Of a stretch of 64,000 nt of DNA, positions 49,197 to 60,608 are shown one piece after another (the first letter of the stretch is position 1; the number at the start of each line of letters is the position of its first letter). The stretch is taken from contig CM028918.1 of assembly GCA_016801845.1 (NCBI GenBank), positions 16,112,501 through 16,176,500 on the forward strand, read 5' to 3'. Position numbers and translations under genes: made by a program. The notes under the pieces were generated by a model, which was not told the origin of the DNA, ran no database searches, and was given only the letters and a program-made list of their open reading frames with translations. The DNA comes from Polydactylus sextarius (taxonomy: Eukaryota > Chordata > Actinopteri > Polynemidae).

Positions 49197-51028
49197 ACAG
49201 AAAAGGAGTAGGTTACAAATTGTGTTACTTCCTGTTATCTGTGTTTTGGCTTGTGACACCTGTAGAAACCTGTTTGTCCTGTTTCTTGTTTTTTTCCAAC
49301 TCAACTCAATGTCTTTTGATAAATGAATAAATAGTAATAATCCAGTGTTAATATTTTAAAATGGTTTAAAAGCTAGAGTGAAATAGCAAACCAGAAATAA
49401 TAATAAATACAGTAACGGCTAATGTTGTAGTTTAGGTTAAAACCAGTGATAAAAGTACCTGCAATTGGCAAAATTAACTTCAAAAATATGCTGGATGTTA
49501 AAATAAACAAGTTAAACATTAAAAGAAAAAGCTGTTGTGTCAGTTCTTGACAAAGGGGACAAACAAAAACTGTGAACATTAACACAGTGTCTGAGTCCTG
49601 CCCCCACAGTACTGCCTTAACTACTTTTGTCTTTAGTGTCATAGACGTAACAACAGATGACACTGTTGTGAACATTTTTACTTTAGAACAAATGTAAACA
49701 TCCTTGTTAATGTTGCTAATGTTGAGCTGACTGCATGGCCACACGGCTTCATCCATCCACTGCGGTTCAGGGAACAGGATAAAATGCATTTCATTTTCCA
49801 GCCTCTCAGGATCGTTTGCTGGCTAAGTGACAACTTCAACTGCTTTTAACCTACAAGTGTTGAGACTGCAATAAAATCACATTAAATGGAGATCTATGAG
49901 CAATACATCTGAGTGCATCCTGTGGCTGAGAGACACATGATTGGCTCATAGCGTTGGAGAGCGCGGCTTAGCAACAGGTCAATTACAGGTTCTAACAAAC
50001 TTTTATTCTGACGCTTTTATTTTTCATTTTCGTTTCATTTCCAGTAAAGTTTATTTTTGAAAGGGACTGGATTCGATAACCGTCAAAAGACAGTCACAGA
50101 AAAATTCACTGAAAGAAACTTGCAATGTTTTGTGGTAAAATTAAAGTCTGATTGGGAGCGGAGTCTGATTTATTTTTCTTCGGGCATTGACAAAGTGAGG
50201 TGAGTTCATTTATTATGTTTGTCAATTAAAACAAAATAACAACAACAACAAAACAAGCTCACTAAATGTTATCCATTAGCATAGCAATAGAACATAAGCT
50301 TAAAGTTCATTTTATATTTATCAGTTTTTGAGTTTGTATGTTTTTGTCTGAATTTATTCTTTTTTTTAAAAAAAAAAAAAAAAAAAGAACAGAAGAAATT
50401 ATAGGTGTGAAATTGTGATTGTGAATTTTATCCATGATCACCTTGAAGTGAAATGATTGTCCTGTCTGATATTTCTCCACCAATGTCAGTGTTGAAGTAA
50501 ATACTTTTTATTTTAGTTTCTCTGTTCTGAGTCAGTTAGTTTGAAGTTGGTTTTAAAACACGTCAACTGGTCCCTGTGGGTTTATAGTTAATATGATAAT
50601 ATAATAATAGAAATATCATTTTCACACTAGGAAAAGATCAGGAACATTTCAAGTTTACTTTGCCGCCTGCCTTCTCCCGAACATGTCTGCTATGATGGAC
50701 ATGTGGGGTTTCATCATTTTAAACTTAAGTAGAAACACAGAAAAATGTTCTGAAAAAGTAAATACCATACCATAATACACTGTTTCTAGAGTTCTGAAAA
50801 TGTGGATGAAGAAAATGTTCTGTTTTAAATTAGAGATTAAGAGTTTTAACATGTTTCTTATTATGTATCTGTATTTCCAAATTTGTGTCATTGGAATTAT
50901 GTTTCTCCTGTCTGAAAAAACATGAAAATATGAAATTTCACTACATACAAATATACATTTATCCCATCAAACTCATGTGATTTCCTTTAAACATAGGGGA
51001 AGAGCATCACTGACCAGGTGATCCAGAT
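49195..51028. other. Region between the two candidate first exons
   Basis: AT-rich DNA. A 138-residue minus-strand open frame (49373-49789) has no domain, no start context and no splice partners, and I do not accept it as a gene. A poly-A tract at about 50368-50386 and general AT-richness suggest old repeats, none recognisable. Confidence 0.5.
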
Positions 51029-51029
51029 T

Positions 51030-51114
51030 TGTGGAAACAGGGAGGAGCCAGTGAGTCAGCTCAGACTCCATTTTATAAGTTGGACGCAACAGGAGGAGAG
51101 TGAAGCTGAGTCAG
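51030..51114 (+). promoter_or_regulatory. Candidate promoter and first non-coding exon, copy 2
   Basis: Near repeat of 48985-49067: CTCAGACTCCATTTTATAAG, then GGAGAGTGAAGCTGAGTCAG and donor GTGAGA. The pair looks like a duplicated promoter plus leader exon feeding the same downstream gene. Confidence 0.45.
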
Positions 51115-51799
51115 GTGAGATTTAATACAACATCAGAGTGTCCACACATAACCACACAGAGGGACTGAGAGAAAGGTACTAGGTTAAAAATAGTTTGTCT
51201 TCCCGTTATCTGTGTTTTGGCTTGTGACTCCTCAACCAACCTGTTTGTCCTGGTTTGTCAGCTACTTGAGGTAAAACAAGACATAAGCTCAAACTTTAGC
51301 TGAACAATAAGACTCTCTGGCTGATATCCTTGCTGTAAATTAAATCAGTGAAAAACTCATGGAGAAGTTCAGATATTTATGTTGCAGTCTGGGTCAGTAG
51401 TCTACCATGTAATCTCCTGAGCAGTATACTGACCAGATATAATGCACAGACGCATAATACAGTCACATCCAAAGGAAACAATGGCAGCCAGTAAAGCACA
51501 AATTTCCAATCCTGTATTTTGAGAGTGAAAATACTCGTTAGTTAATTCTGTTATTGCCACATTTAATGCATAGTTTGTCATCAGCAGGTTTTCCGACATC
51601 ATTCTTTTTGTGTACCTACATAATTTATGGTTTTAATTTGCTCTGATTAATAATATCACTTCCAGTACAATGCTGTTCTTCTTCTTGTTATGTAATACAT
51701 AAACATAAACCTTAAAAGGCCTTATACATATCATGATTAAACTTTTAACTGTCGAACAGCTGCAAAGACAAAGAAAATGGGGATAGCTGTTAGATACAT

Positions 51800-52080
51800 T
51801 TGATGTCATAAACATCCATTTTTGAAAGTGGAAATGATTCCTGTTTTGTCGTTGAGTACACAGTACACCATGCACACAATGAAATTTGACCTCTGCATTT
51901 AACCCATCACACACATGAGCAAGGGGCATCAATACACCACCCGGGGAGTGTGTGTGTGTGGGGACTGTGCCTCGCTCAAGGGTACCTCGGTGGGAGGTAG
52001 CCTTGATCCACCAGTGGCAACTGGTGGATTTGTACCTGTGACATTCCACTTCCTTAGGCACCAGGCCACCCATTTTCTAG
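51800..52080. mobile_element. Widespread teleost interspersed repeat
   Basis: Contains the text AATGAAATTTGACCTCTGCA followed by a TTTAACCCATC-type stretch, a CCCGGGGAG, and CTCGCTCAAGGGTACCTCGG, a module I recognise as a very common dispersed repeat in ray-finned fish genomes. I cannot assign its class. No coding capacity. Confidence 0.6.
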
Positions 52081-52259
52081 CAGACTCTTCTAAAAGAAGA
52101 ATTTCTATGAAAAGGAAATGTTACGAACGTCTAGCATTTTTCACATGATCCTGAATGTGGATAGACTACCGTTCTTTAACAAAGACAAGGTTAAAAGCAG
52201 TTTTTGATTCTCTGTCACCTTTAAAGTTAATGTGTGCTTGTGTGTTTCCAGTCTTACAG

Positions 52260-52336
52260 GTTAACACTGCAAAGATGATGGTTCCAGCAGCAAACACGAA
52301 TGTGTCACTGCAGTCGTGGTCCAGCAGAAGTACCAG
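52260..52336 (+). CDS. Cassette exon 1 with start codon (candidate N-terminus of the C19orf12-like gene)
   Basis: Acceptor TCTTACAG, donor CAG|GTAAAA. The ATG at 52275 opens MMVPAANTNVSLQSWSSRST and leaves phase 2. The 3' coding exon at 57740 accepts phase 2, so this exon could join it directly as ...S-R-S-T-S-E-D-R-I-D. It is the only cassette exon with an in-frame ATG near its 5' end. Confidence 0.4.
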
Positions 52337-52730
52337 GTAAAAGTTCACTTTCATTACTGAATTTGAACCTCCAGATTCAGAGACTGAGGCAATCAAGCCA
52401 GAAATTTAGTCTTAATGTTTGTCATCTATAAAAATGAAAGAATAATATTAGCCTGGATGGATTTATACAGATACAAATAACTATCCGGAAAAAAATAATA
52501 ACATTAGTCTGGATGTATTCCAGACTTTCAAATGAATTGTGGTGAGTATTAAGTCTCTACGTAGGCAACATTTTCACATGTTCGTCTGGCTCACTTCCTG
52601 CTTTCTGTTCTCACAGTAAAACCACAGTCTACATGTGAGATAAATGAAAAAAAAAACTGCTGGCTGTAGAGATACAGCACTGACTTCATTTTTATTGCAC
52701 TGTTCATGTTGTGTCTCTCCAGTTTTTCAG

Positions 52731-52821
52731 GTATCTCATATCTCAGTTACTCAACCCCAATTACGACTAATTGGAACACACTGAACTATGGAACACATCA
52801 TTCACTGTCCAGCAGTAACCG
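52731..52821 (+). CDS. Cassette exon 2
   Basis: Acceptor TTTTTCAG, donor CCG|GTAAAA; 91 nt. Read phase 1 to 2 it is open and ends H-H-S-L-S-S-S-N, the Ser-rich motif shared by other cassettes. Read in the other phases it contains a stop. Confidence 0.35.
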
Positions 52822-53433
52822 GTAAAATTTAACTTTTAGTAATAAACTTGAACCTCAGATTGTCAACATTTTATTATTTTATTACTATAATTTTGTTCTG
52901 TTGTTATCAAACCTCCAATGAACTCTCAGATCTGACTACAAAAATCTGGATGCATTTGAGCAGATGTCTGTTTTTGTCAGCACTATTTGTCTCAAATTCT
53001 GACACAAATAGTAAAAGTAATAATAAAAAAGTCCTTAAATGTCTCAGACTTCAGCTGGCCACAGCCCAGCTACCACATCTTTCAGTCAAAAACATGGAAT
53101 CCAGCAGAGGGCTAATGCTACTGCAACAAGATACAATCATTCAAATAAATGTCAACCAAACAAGAGGGACAGTAAGACAGGTCCCCAAGAAAGTAGTCGT
53201 GTTCATCCACTGCAGCTGTGGAAACTAATTTAACATCAGTTTTTTGGAGCAGCAGACAGATTATTTTAATGTGCATAAATGTCTTAAAGTTGGACTGCTA
53301 AGTTTGTCTTCATGACACATGGTTTTTATTCTTTATTTGTTAGATAAATAAGAAGCTGCTGGCTGACCTAGAGCATACACTGACTGATTGGGTTTATCAC
53401 ATTATGTACCTGTGTTTCTCTCCAGTTTTACAG

Positions 53434-53557
53434 CTTCACAATGCAGATCCGAGAAGAGGGATAGGAGAGAAGAGGAGTATGAAGAAAAGCATTCACAGTC
53501 CAGCTCTAACTGGTCAAATTCAACCTTCGGTATGAACCCTGTACCCTCAGACGCAGA
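53434..53557 (+). CDS. Cassette exon 3
   Basis: Acceptor TTTTACAG, donor GCAGA|GTAAGA; 124 nt. Phase 1 to 2 gives a charged stretch with E-E-E-Y-E-E-K-H, then S-Q-S-S-S-N-W-S-N-S and V-P-S-D-A. The same plan (Glu-rich, then Ser-rich, then P-S-D) recurs at 54713 and 62038 and resembles the short repeated N-terminal exons of fish NLR-type genes. Confidence 0.4.
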
Positions 53558-53875
53558 GTAAGAGACCTACCACCAACTATTTCATTGAATATTCTAACTT
53601 CATTATGTCCACATTTTATCAAGCCACCAACAAGGTCCTGTAGATTTGTTCAAGTGAACATTCAAGTACTTGTAGTGCTTCACCTATTATGATGATAGAT
53701 TTTGTTTCTGTTCTTTTCCTCCTGATGTGACCACCCTCCCTCCTCCTTGTCCACCCTGCCCACCCTGAGAATTATCTGTTTCTTCAGTGAAAACTAAAGT
53801 GAAACCATCAAAAACCATCAAAACTTGATATTCAAAAGAAACAGTAATAGATTCAAATTCATTTGAATACCAGTT

Positions 53876-54030
53876 GCCTGATGACTTAACAGCCAAAATT
53901 TTTCGAAAGAATTAGATAATGTTAAAGCTGCAATTCCATTTCCAGAGATCTTGATGTTCCTGTGTTCAGTGTGCAGGGAAATGCATGGGTGTCAATACTT
54001 TTGGCCATGACTCTATGTACGATAGATGTA
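53876..54030 (+). mobile_element. Tc1/mariner-like end fragment, copy 1
   Basis: Ends GGGTGTCAATACTTTTGGCC followed by ATGACTCTATGTAC, which is the terminal inverted repeat style of fish Tc1/mariner elements. It is duplicated together with the next cassette exon (see 55820). Confidence 0.5.
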
Positions 54031-54113
54031 AGATAATTAAGAAGCAGCTGTAGAGGTGGACAGCTGGCTGGTTTTATTGCAGTGTGTATTTGTGTGTGTC
54101 TCCAGTCTTAAAG

Positions 54114-54192
54114 GGTTACAACGCAGAGGAAAAAAGAAGGAAGAAGAAAACATTCTGGAAGCACCAGAGCAGGCACTGTCCAACATTAAATG
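54114..54192 (+). CDS. Cassette exon 4
   Basis: 79 nt, acceptor CTTAAAG, donor TG|GTAGAG. Phase 1 to 2: L-Q-R-R-G-K-K-K-E-E-E-N-I-L-E-A, then P-E-Q-A-L-S-N-I-K. A duplicate at 56076 stays open in the same frame despite substitutions. Confidence 0.4.
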
Positions 54193-54712
54193 GTAGAGTT
54201 TCACTTTTATCACTGAATTTGAACCCTTAGACACAGAGTAAGATGGTTATTGGTTATTGTCATTTTATTATGCCTTCATTTTATGAAGTCAACAATGCAA
54301 TATGTTGTTTAAGTACAAAAATGTCAACTGTATTAAAAGAATAATAGTGGTGTGAATGTATGTATTCCAATGTTTGTTTTAAGAACTGTTCAGGGTTTGT
54401 TCCTCTTCAGTGTGCTGCGGTTTGTGTCAAAAAAGCAGCAGTATTAAGTCTCTGTGTGACTCCAAGGCAACATTTTAACATCTTATCTCACATTAACATT
54501 CTTATCTCACATTATCTGCTTTCTGTTCTCACTGTGAAAACACACAGTAAAACCCACAGTCTCTTTAGACAGAGTTTGTCTCAATGACAAAGAGAGAATA
54601 CACACTGTTTAATTCTACATGTTTGAGATAAATAAGATGCTGCTGGCTGTAGAGGTGCAGCACTAACTTGTTTTATTACAGTGTCTATGTGTGTTTCTCA
54701 CCAGTGTTACAG

Positions 54713-54827
54713 CTTCAGTTCGCAGACCAGAGGAAGGGGATAGGGGAGAAGAAGAGTATGAAGAGAATTCACATTCCAGCAGGTCAAATTCAAGCTTCAG
54801 TATGAAGACTGTACCCTCAGATGCAGA
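54713..54827 (+). CDS. Cassette exon 5
   Basis: 115 nt, acceptor GTTACAG, donor GCAGA|GTAAGA. Phase 1 to 2: R-R-P-E-E-G-D-R-G-E-E-E-Y-E-E, then S-H-S-S-R-S-N-S-S-F-S-M and V-P-S-D-A. Paralogue of cassette exon 3. Confidence 0.42.
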
Positions 54828-54919
54828 GTAAGAGACCTACCACCAGCCATTTCATTGAATATTCTCATTTTATTATGTCATCATTCTATCAAACTACCAA
54901 TGCAGTCCTGTATGTTTGT

Positions 54920-55800
54920 TCAGAACCTCCAGAATTTTGCAATGTTGTGATCGCAACAATCAACACAATTCAACCAATCCTTATGAATCCTGGATGCCTT
55001 GCAATTTTGATCACCCCAACTTTTCTGCATTTTTTGACCAATCATTTTCATTTTCCGCAATATATCAGTGAATTTACTTCCTTATTTCTTTGAAAGACAG
55101 AGGGAATGTACGATTAATAAAAGTCTCACATTTACCTTCCAACATTACTGCTAAGGACTGTGAGAAAGAGTATCCAGGCAGAGTCCATGAAAGCAGAAAA
55201 AACTGCTGGATAGATGTCAAATTGGAGGCAGAGATACAGGACAAGACCGGATGTTTATCTCCAGAATCCAAATAAAACAGAGAAACACAGTGAAAAGTTC
55301 ACCGTGTTTTAGTTGATAACCATGAAAGTGAAAAGATATAAATTCAAAGTGACAAAAAAAACAAAAAAACAAACAAAACTATATTATTAAATGTTTTTAA
55401 TTAGTAAAAAATAAAATCATTGTTTATCCTGTTGTGGCACACAAGAGTAAGTCATCCATTTAGAAATACTTTGCCACCACGAAAGACAGGCTGGGAATGG
55501 CAGAAAGGCACAGAAGACGTCAGACTAGACACATCACTCTAATACAGTGTTTTTTTTTTTGTTTTTTTGTTTTTTTTTCATTCATTGTCAAAGTATAATT
55601 ATAATATTTTCTATGATTATACTGTAAATGCATTTTTTCTCTTTAAAATGGAAATAATTTGCAAATTTGACTTGTAACTTTATTGTAACAAAATGCCTAA
55701 AAACACTGTAACTTTCATTGCCTCCTTGAAATTAGGCCACCACAATCTCAAAAACGTCCTGCAAAATCCTGAAAATAAATACTCAAATAATACTCAACAT
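54920..55800. mobile_element. Possible DNA transposon between cassette exons
   Basis: The left end has CCTCCAGAATTTTGCAATG and the right end, read on the other strand, has a similar CAGGATTTTGCAGGACG, an imperfect inverted pair. The interval has no counterpart between the duplicated cassettes elsewhere. One open stretch (55090-55275, plus) begins V-R-L-I-K-V-S-H-L-P-S-N-I but I recognise no domain with confidence. Confidence 0.35.
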
Positions 55801-55819
55801 AAGCAGTAGTTAATTGAAA

Positions 55820-55998
55820 TGGATTTGAATGCCAGCTGCCTGATGACTTCACAGCCAAAATTTTGGAAAGAATTAGATAACGTTAAAGCTGCAATTCCAT
55901 TTCCAGAGATCTTGATGTTCCTGTGTTCAGTGTGCAGGGAAATGCATGGGTGTCAATACTTTTGGCCATGACTTTATGTACAATAGATGTAAGATAAA
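55820..55998 (+). mobile_element. Tc1/mariner-like end fragment, copy 2
   Basis: Close copy of 53876-54030, again just upstream of a 79-nt cassette exon. Fragment plus exon were duplicated together, 1.96 kb apart. Confidence 0.5.
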
Positions 55999-56075
55999 TA
56001 AGAAGAAGCTGTAGAGGTGGACAACTGGCTGGTTTTTATTGCAGTGTGTATTTGTGTGTGTCTCCAGTCTTAAAG

Positions 56076-56154
56076 GGTTACAACGCAGACGAAAAAAGAA
56101 GAAGGAAGAAAAAATTCTGCAGGCACCAGAGCAGGCACTGTCCAACATTAAATG
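56076..56154 (+). CDS. Cassette exon 6
   Basis: 79 nt; duplicate of cassette exon 4 with the same splice signals and frame: L-Q-R-R-R-K-K-K-K-E-E-K-I-L-Q-A, then P-E-Q-A-L-S-N-I-K. Confidence 0.4.
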
Positions 56155-56659
56155 GTAGAGTTTCACTTGTATCACTGAATTTGAACCCTTAGACACAGAG
56201 TAAGAGACCTACCACCAAACATTTCAGTGGTTATTCTCAATTTTTTATGTCCCCCTTTTATCAATCACAAATGCAGTATGTTGTTTGTGTAGATAATGAG
56301 ATAATTGTGTAGAAAATACCAACTGCAGTGAAAGAATGGATGTATAAATTCCAGTGATTGTTTAAGGAACTGTTCAGGGTTTGTTCCTCTTCAGTGTGTT
56401 GCGGTTTGTGTCAGAAAAATAAGCAGCAGTATTAAGTCTCTGTGTCTCAGACTCCAAGGCAACATTTTCACATGTTCTCATTATCTGCTTTCTGTTCTCA
56501 TTGTGAAAACACACAGTAAAACCCACAGTCTCTTTGGAAAGTTTGTCTTCATGACAAAGAGAAAATACATACTGTTCAGTTCTACATGTTTGATAGAAAT
56601 AAGATGCTGCTGGCTGTAGAGGTGCAGCACTAACTTGTTTTATTGTAGTGTGCACACAG

Positions 56660-56747
56660 GTTCACATCCAAAACGAAAGAGGAAGAGGAGAGGAAGAGGA
56701 AAAATATTTCCAGATGCACCAGATCATTCACTGTCCAGCAGGAAACG
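56660..56747 (+). CDS. Cassette exon 7
   Basis: 88 nt, acceptor GCACACAG, donor ACG|GTGAGG. Phase 1 to 2 gives a basic stretch K-R-K-R-K-R-R-G-R-G-K, then P-D-A-P-D-H-S-L-S-S-R-K, sharing H-S-L-S-S with cassette exon 2. Confidence 0.38.
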
Positions 56748-57739
56748 GTGAGGTTTTTACAGGGAGCCAGCCAAGAGAAGCTAATATAGAAGAAGTAAGG
56801 TTTCTGGTGCTATTCCCTGTCAGCACTCATTTTGGATTTTCTGGAGGGTTTTGCTGGAGTTACTGGCACACCCTGATAATAAACAATTGCAGTAATCTTG
56901 TCCAGAGGTAATAAACAAATAGGATGTTTCTAATTTTTACTGACTACAATAAATCTAGCCACCACCCTGACTACTCTTTTTGAAAGTGTGCCATATCAGT
57001 ATCATATCACACTCAAGACTACCAAAGATGGAGACCTAAACTTTAGTGCTGTAGCAATTGTTCATTTGCTAGGGGGATTCTAGCGAGAGGTCATCTGATC
57101 ATATAGGCCCACTAGTCGTTTCTGTGACTGAATCCTCATTTTAGGACTACTTTTCATATTTCAGCAAGAGAAAACCAGGGATTTGAAAGAGGACTAAAAG
57201 AAACTTACTCATCAAACTGGACAAAACCAGCAGAGGAAGTGGTCTGAGACTCCACTGATTGGACACTTATAATGCATAGGTTTTTATTTTGCAAGAGATT
57301 AAATACTTGGAAGTCCACTAACACTTATGGATTGAAGAATGGGGTGATCTTTATATCTGCTTGTGAAACCCAAATGAAGTTCTCATAAAAAGGATCAACA
57401 TTTGAAATCACCACCCCATAGAAATAACTTTTTTAGCCATTATTTTTACACAGTACATTTACTCAGACTGAAAATGTTGGCCATTTCTCTCCAGTTCAAT
57501 TTAACAGCAGTTGTGTCTTATAGCATTAATGCTCCAATGATGTGTAGACTGTAGTTACTCAAGAAGAATCTGAATCCCACTTGACCAAACTGTTATACAT
57601 TATAATAAACAAAGTTAGGTAGTGTGTCAGATTATTTCTTAAATGAAGATGATTAACCAGGGTCAATTGTATCAGTCTATAATCTGCATAATTTTGCAGT
57701 TTCTCTACTGGTTCATAAAACGATAAATCTGATTCACAG
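56748..57739. other. Intron before the C19orf12-like body exons
   Basis: About 1 kb with no further cassette exon and no recognisable element. Confidence 0.5.
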
Positions 57740-58337
57740 TGAGGATCGAATTGATGCTGTTATGAAGATGTGTAAGAGGTTATCCTCTGTGGAGAAGCTC
57801 AACACTACACAGAAAAGCACAATGAAGGGAGCAGGAGTAATCGCAGGATCAGCTGTTGTTGCAGGGTTTGTTGCAGGTTCTGCTGGTCTTTTAGTAGGTA
57901 AGTAGGACAAAAAGCAATAGCTCCTCTAACTTCCAATAGCATTTACTTCTGATTACTGATCAACTGGAATTATTGTGTATTCTGTACTTCTCTCATAGAA
58001 GTAAATGCTTTATACAGATGTCTATGTTGGAGAGATCAATACTGCTACTTAATTTTTCAAGTTAGAAACCCTCTTCCTCTCTTCTCTAGGTGGTATCGTT
58101 GGAAGTGCAGTGGCCTACTATGTGACCAAAGGAACTTTCAAATCCTTCCCTGAGATCATAAGGGAGCTTAGTCCTGAACAGAAGCAGAGCCTTTATTATG
58201 ATGTCATGAGGGCCCTGGGAAAAACTACATGGAAAAATGCAGATGATCTTACTGCCAAGGTGATGGCAGACCCTGAGTTGACAAAGAAGGTGAAAGACAC
58301 ACTTATTCAGTATGTAAATAAGATGGTTCAGGGATGA
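57740..58337 (+). CDS. C19orf12-like protein, last two exons
   Basis: Two exons, 57740-57897 and 58090-58337. The first reads E-D-R-I-D-A-V-M-K-M-C-K-R-L, then a glycine/alanine-rich hydrophobic hairpin (G-A-G-V-I-A-G-S-A-V-V-A-G-F-V-A-G-S-A-G). The second continues G-G-I-V-G-S-A-V-A-Y-Y-V-T, then F-K-S-F-P-E-I-I-R-E-L-S and ends N-K-M-V-Q-G. This matches the layout of C19orf12: short N-terminal helix, glycine-zipper membrane hairpin, T-x-G-x-F-K-x-x-P-x-I-x-x-E-L, then a helical C-terminus. Human C19orf12 is a mitochondrial/ER membrane protein whose loss causes neurodegeneration with brain iron accumulation. The fish copy is diverged and lacks the G-G-P-P-G loop, so it is likely a lineage paralogue. 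The acceptor is phase 2; the N-terminal exon is not certain. AATAAA at about 58976 could serve as the poly-A signal. Confidence 0.75.
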
Positions 58338-59269
58338 GATGCAGACAGAAAGTTGTACTGAAAATGATCAGGAGGATGAATTGTTGAAAATGATGTGAAC
58401 TATTTTGACTGTGAACTTTGAAATCGTTAGTAACAATTGTCTTACCAGTAACAAATCATCAGTGAAACCGGCTTGAACACTTTTTTCTTCTGATTTTTGA
58501 GTTTAATAGTAGAAAATTGAAAACAGAAGTGTTGATATGATGCTAAGATTTTTTTTAATCTCATTTCAGCTGTAGTTGATCCCAAGTATTTGTTTTATGT
58601 ATCACACATGTAAGGTTTTTTGTTTTTTTTTAAGACTAATCAAGAGACAGGAAAATACAATGAAATAGAGACAAATTCTTTGAAAGTATCTAACATATTA
58701 ATCAATAGATTAATCATGACCTTGATAATCTTGATAATTCATATAGCCAGTAATGCTGTAGGTAAAATAAATATGACAGGAAATATTGGACAATCTTGAC
58801 TGCCTTCTATGAAATAGGGTGAACTAGTCTTTTATTTAATTGTTAATGTTCTGACTGCATTTGCTTTGAGAAAGCTTTGAAAACCAAAAAAGGATGAAAG
58901 TGCTCCTTTCCACATGAACTGTAATCAAGCACATCCGGGACTTTTCATCTATGCTTGTGAATATACCTTCATTTAATAAAAACTGATTTTCCAGAGTCTC
59001 ACCAAGTGTCATGTTGATATATTCTCAATATGGGTGGCAATTATTTTTCAACATTTTCTAAAGTCTTTGTGAAATCTTAATTTAAGTTAAATGAATACAT
59101 TGCAGTACAGCTGTTTTGGACTTATTCAGAAAGTTGGTGCACAGTATGCACACCAACTAGGTTAGCGAATAGCAGGTGCGGCATGGTTAATTGAATCTCC
59201 GTTATTACATAAGTTGGTTGCATCATAACGAACTCGGCATATAGAAATTACATCCCGCGTGAATTATTA
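58338..59269. other. 3' flank of the C19orf12-like gene
   Basis: AT-rich probable 3'UTR to about 59000, then intergenic. No other feature seen. Confidence 0.5.
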
Positions 59270-59402
59270 TGCGTGAATTTGCAAGATCTCGCGATTGCGT
59301 CGGGTGCGCACCACAAACGCAGCCGGTGACTTTTACGGTGGAGCAAGGAGCTGAGCACAGAGCGAACAGCACAGTCGTTCCGCAATGGACACACATCCAG
59401 TG
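59270..59402 (+). promoter_or_regulatory. GC-richer candidate promoter and short first exon
   Basis: The only stretch here with several CpG dinucleotides (CTCGCGATTGCGTCGGGTGC). It runs into ATGGACACACATCCAGTG (59385 onward) followed by GTGAGG, a plausible coding start with a donor. A gene to the right on the plus strand would be the natural target, but the phase does not fit the exon at 62038, so any link needs another exon. Confidence 0.35.
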
Positions 59403-59578
59403 GTGAGGCGCAACCAGGTTTCAGTTACAAAGAATAAATCAGTGTCCTGATCGATCATACAATTCACTCATTAATAGAGATTAAGATGGATTAAGATGTT
59501 TTCACCCTCATTAAATCCAACAGTGTGTTTGAAGTTTAAGTACAGCTGCCAAGACAAATTGTTTTATTTACAATTTTC

Positions 59579-60605
59579 AAACTGATTAATTAATTGAATG
59601 TGAGTGAAACAAAAGCGAAATCATTTTAGGTCCATTCGCAAGACATGTATCTGTATCATAAAGTTACTCAGTAGTTAAACACAATATAGATTATAAACCT
59701 GATCAAGAGATCAAGGTTCATGATGACGGGAAGGAAGAGTGAAGCAGTCTAGGCAGTTCAGACACTGGGTCACTGGGTGCAGCAGGAGGAAGAGAGAGAA
59801 GCTTAGGAATGTGAGGGGTAATAGAAGTGAAATTACAAAGATTATTAAATCCATCACTTGTGCAGACACAAAAAGAATGTGGCCTGAAAACCCACTGATG
59901 ACAAACTCTAGCATCAACAGCAACAAGTGTGGCAATTACAGAAGAAACTAACAAGAAGTTAATCAGTTAATTTGCTGAATAGATTCTGCACTGATGGATT
60001 GGTCCTTTAACCTCTCAAACAGCAGAAGACGGTCCATCAGTTCACATAAAAAATAGATAAATCAGTGACACAAAAAAGAACTAAGTTAAAAATACTTAGC
60101 TAGCTATTTGAAGCTAGACAGAAATTTGTTTTTCAAACTGATGATGAATGATAAATCAACTTTCACAATAGTCTGTGATTAATTAACATCTATTTATACT
60201 ATGATGATAATATAATAAGTATACAATATATCAGGCATTATAAGTAGTGCAAAAATGCGTAGATGTGTGTGTGGGGGGTGGGGGGGTGTATTATTGTGCA
60301 GGTGCAGCGAAGTTGAAAAAAATACACAAGGGTTGTTTTTTTATATATTTAAATAATCATGCATCAGTTCATATATGTGTAAATGTGTCAGGTAATGACT
60401 GATTAATCACTTTGGCCCCTGTGTGTTAATGAGGCCCTACTCAAATTAAAGTTAGGGCTTTGTATTTATGTAGCAGATATTACATCATTTATTGCTACAG
60501 TTTGTGTTGCATGATGAAAAAAACTGCAGCTGTGGATACAGATTTAACATCTGTTTTCTAGGACAGCAGACAGAATCTGTTTTCATCAGGACTACCTCTC
60601 CCTCA
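59579..60605. repeat. 1.03-kb tandem duplication, copy 1
   Basis: From AAACTGATTAATTAATTGAA to the CTACCTCTCCCT end, this block is repeated at 60609-61629 with an offset of 1030 bases. I noticed only a handful of substitutions and a small difference in a GT/G-run (60266-60290). Open frames on both strands (70-78 residues) are simply duplicated; they have no recognisable domain. Confidence 0.93.
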
Positions 60606-60608
60606 ATC

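Noticed and set aside
49373..49789. 138-residue minus-strand open frame with hydrophobic segments
   Set aside because: AT-rich composition alone gives hydrophobic residues; no family pattern, promoter or splice signals seen.
59711..59954. Short open frames on both strands in the 1.03-kb duplication as genes
   Set aside because: Duplicated without evidence of coding constraint, no domain, and overlapping in opposite directions.
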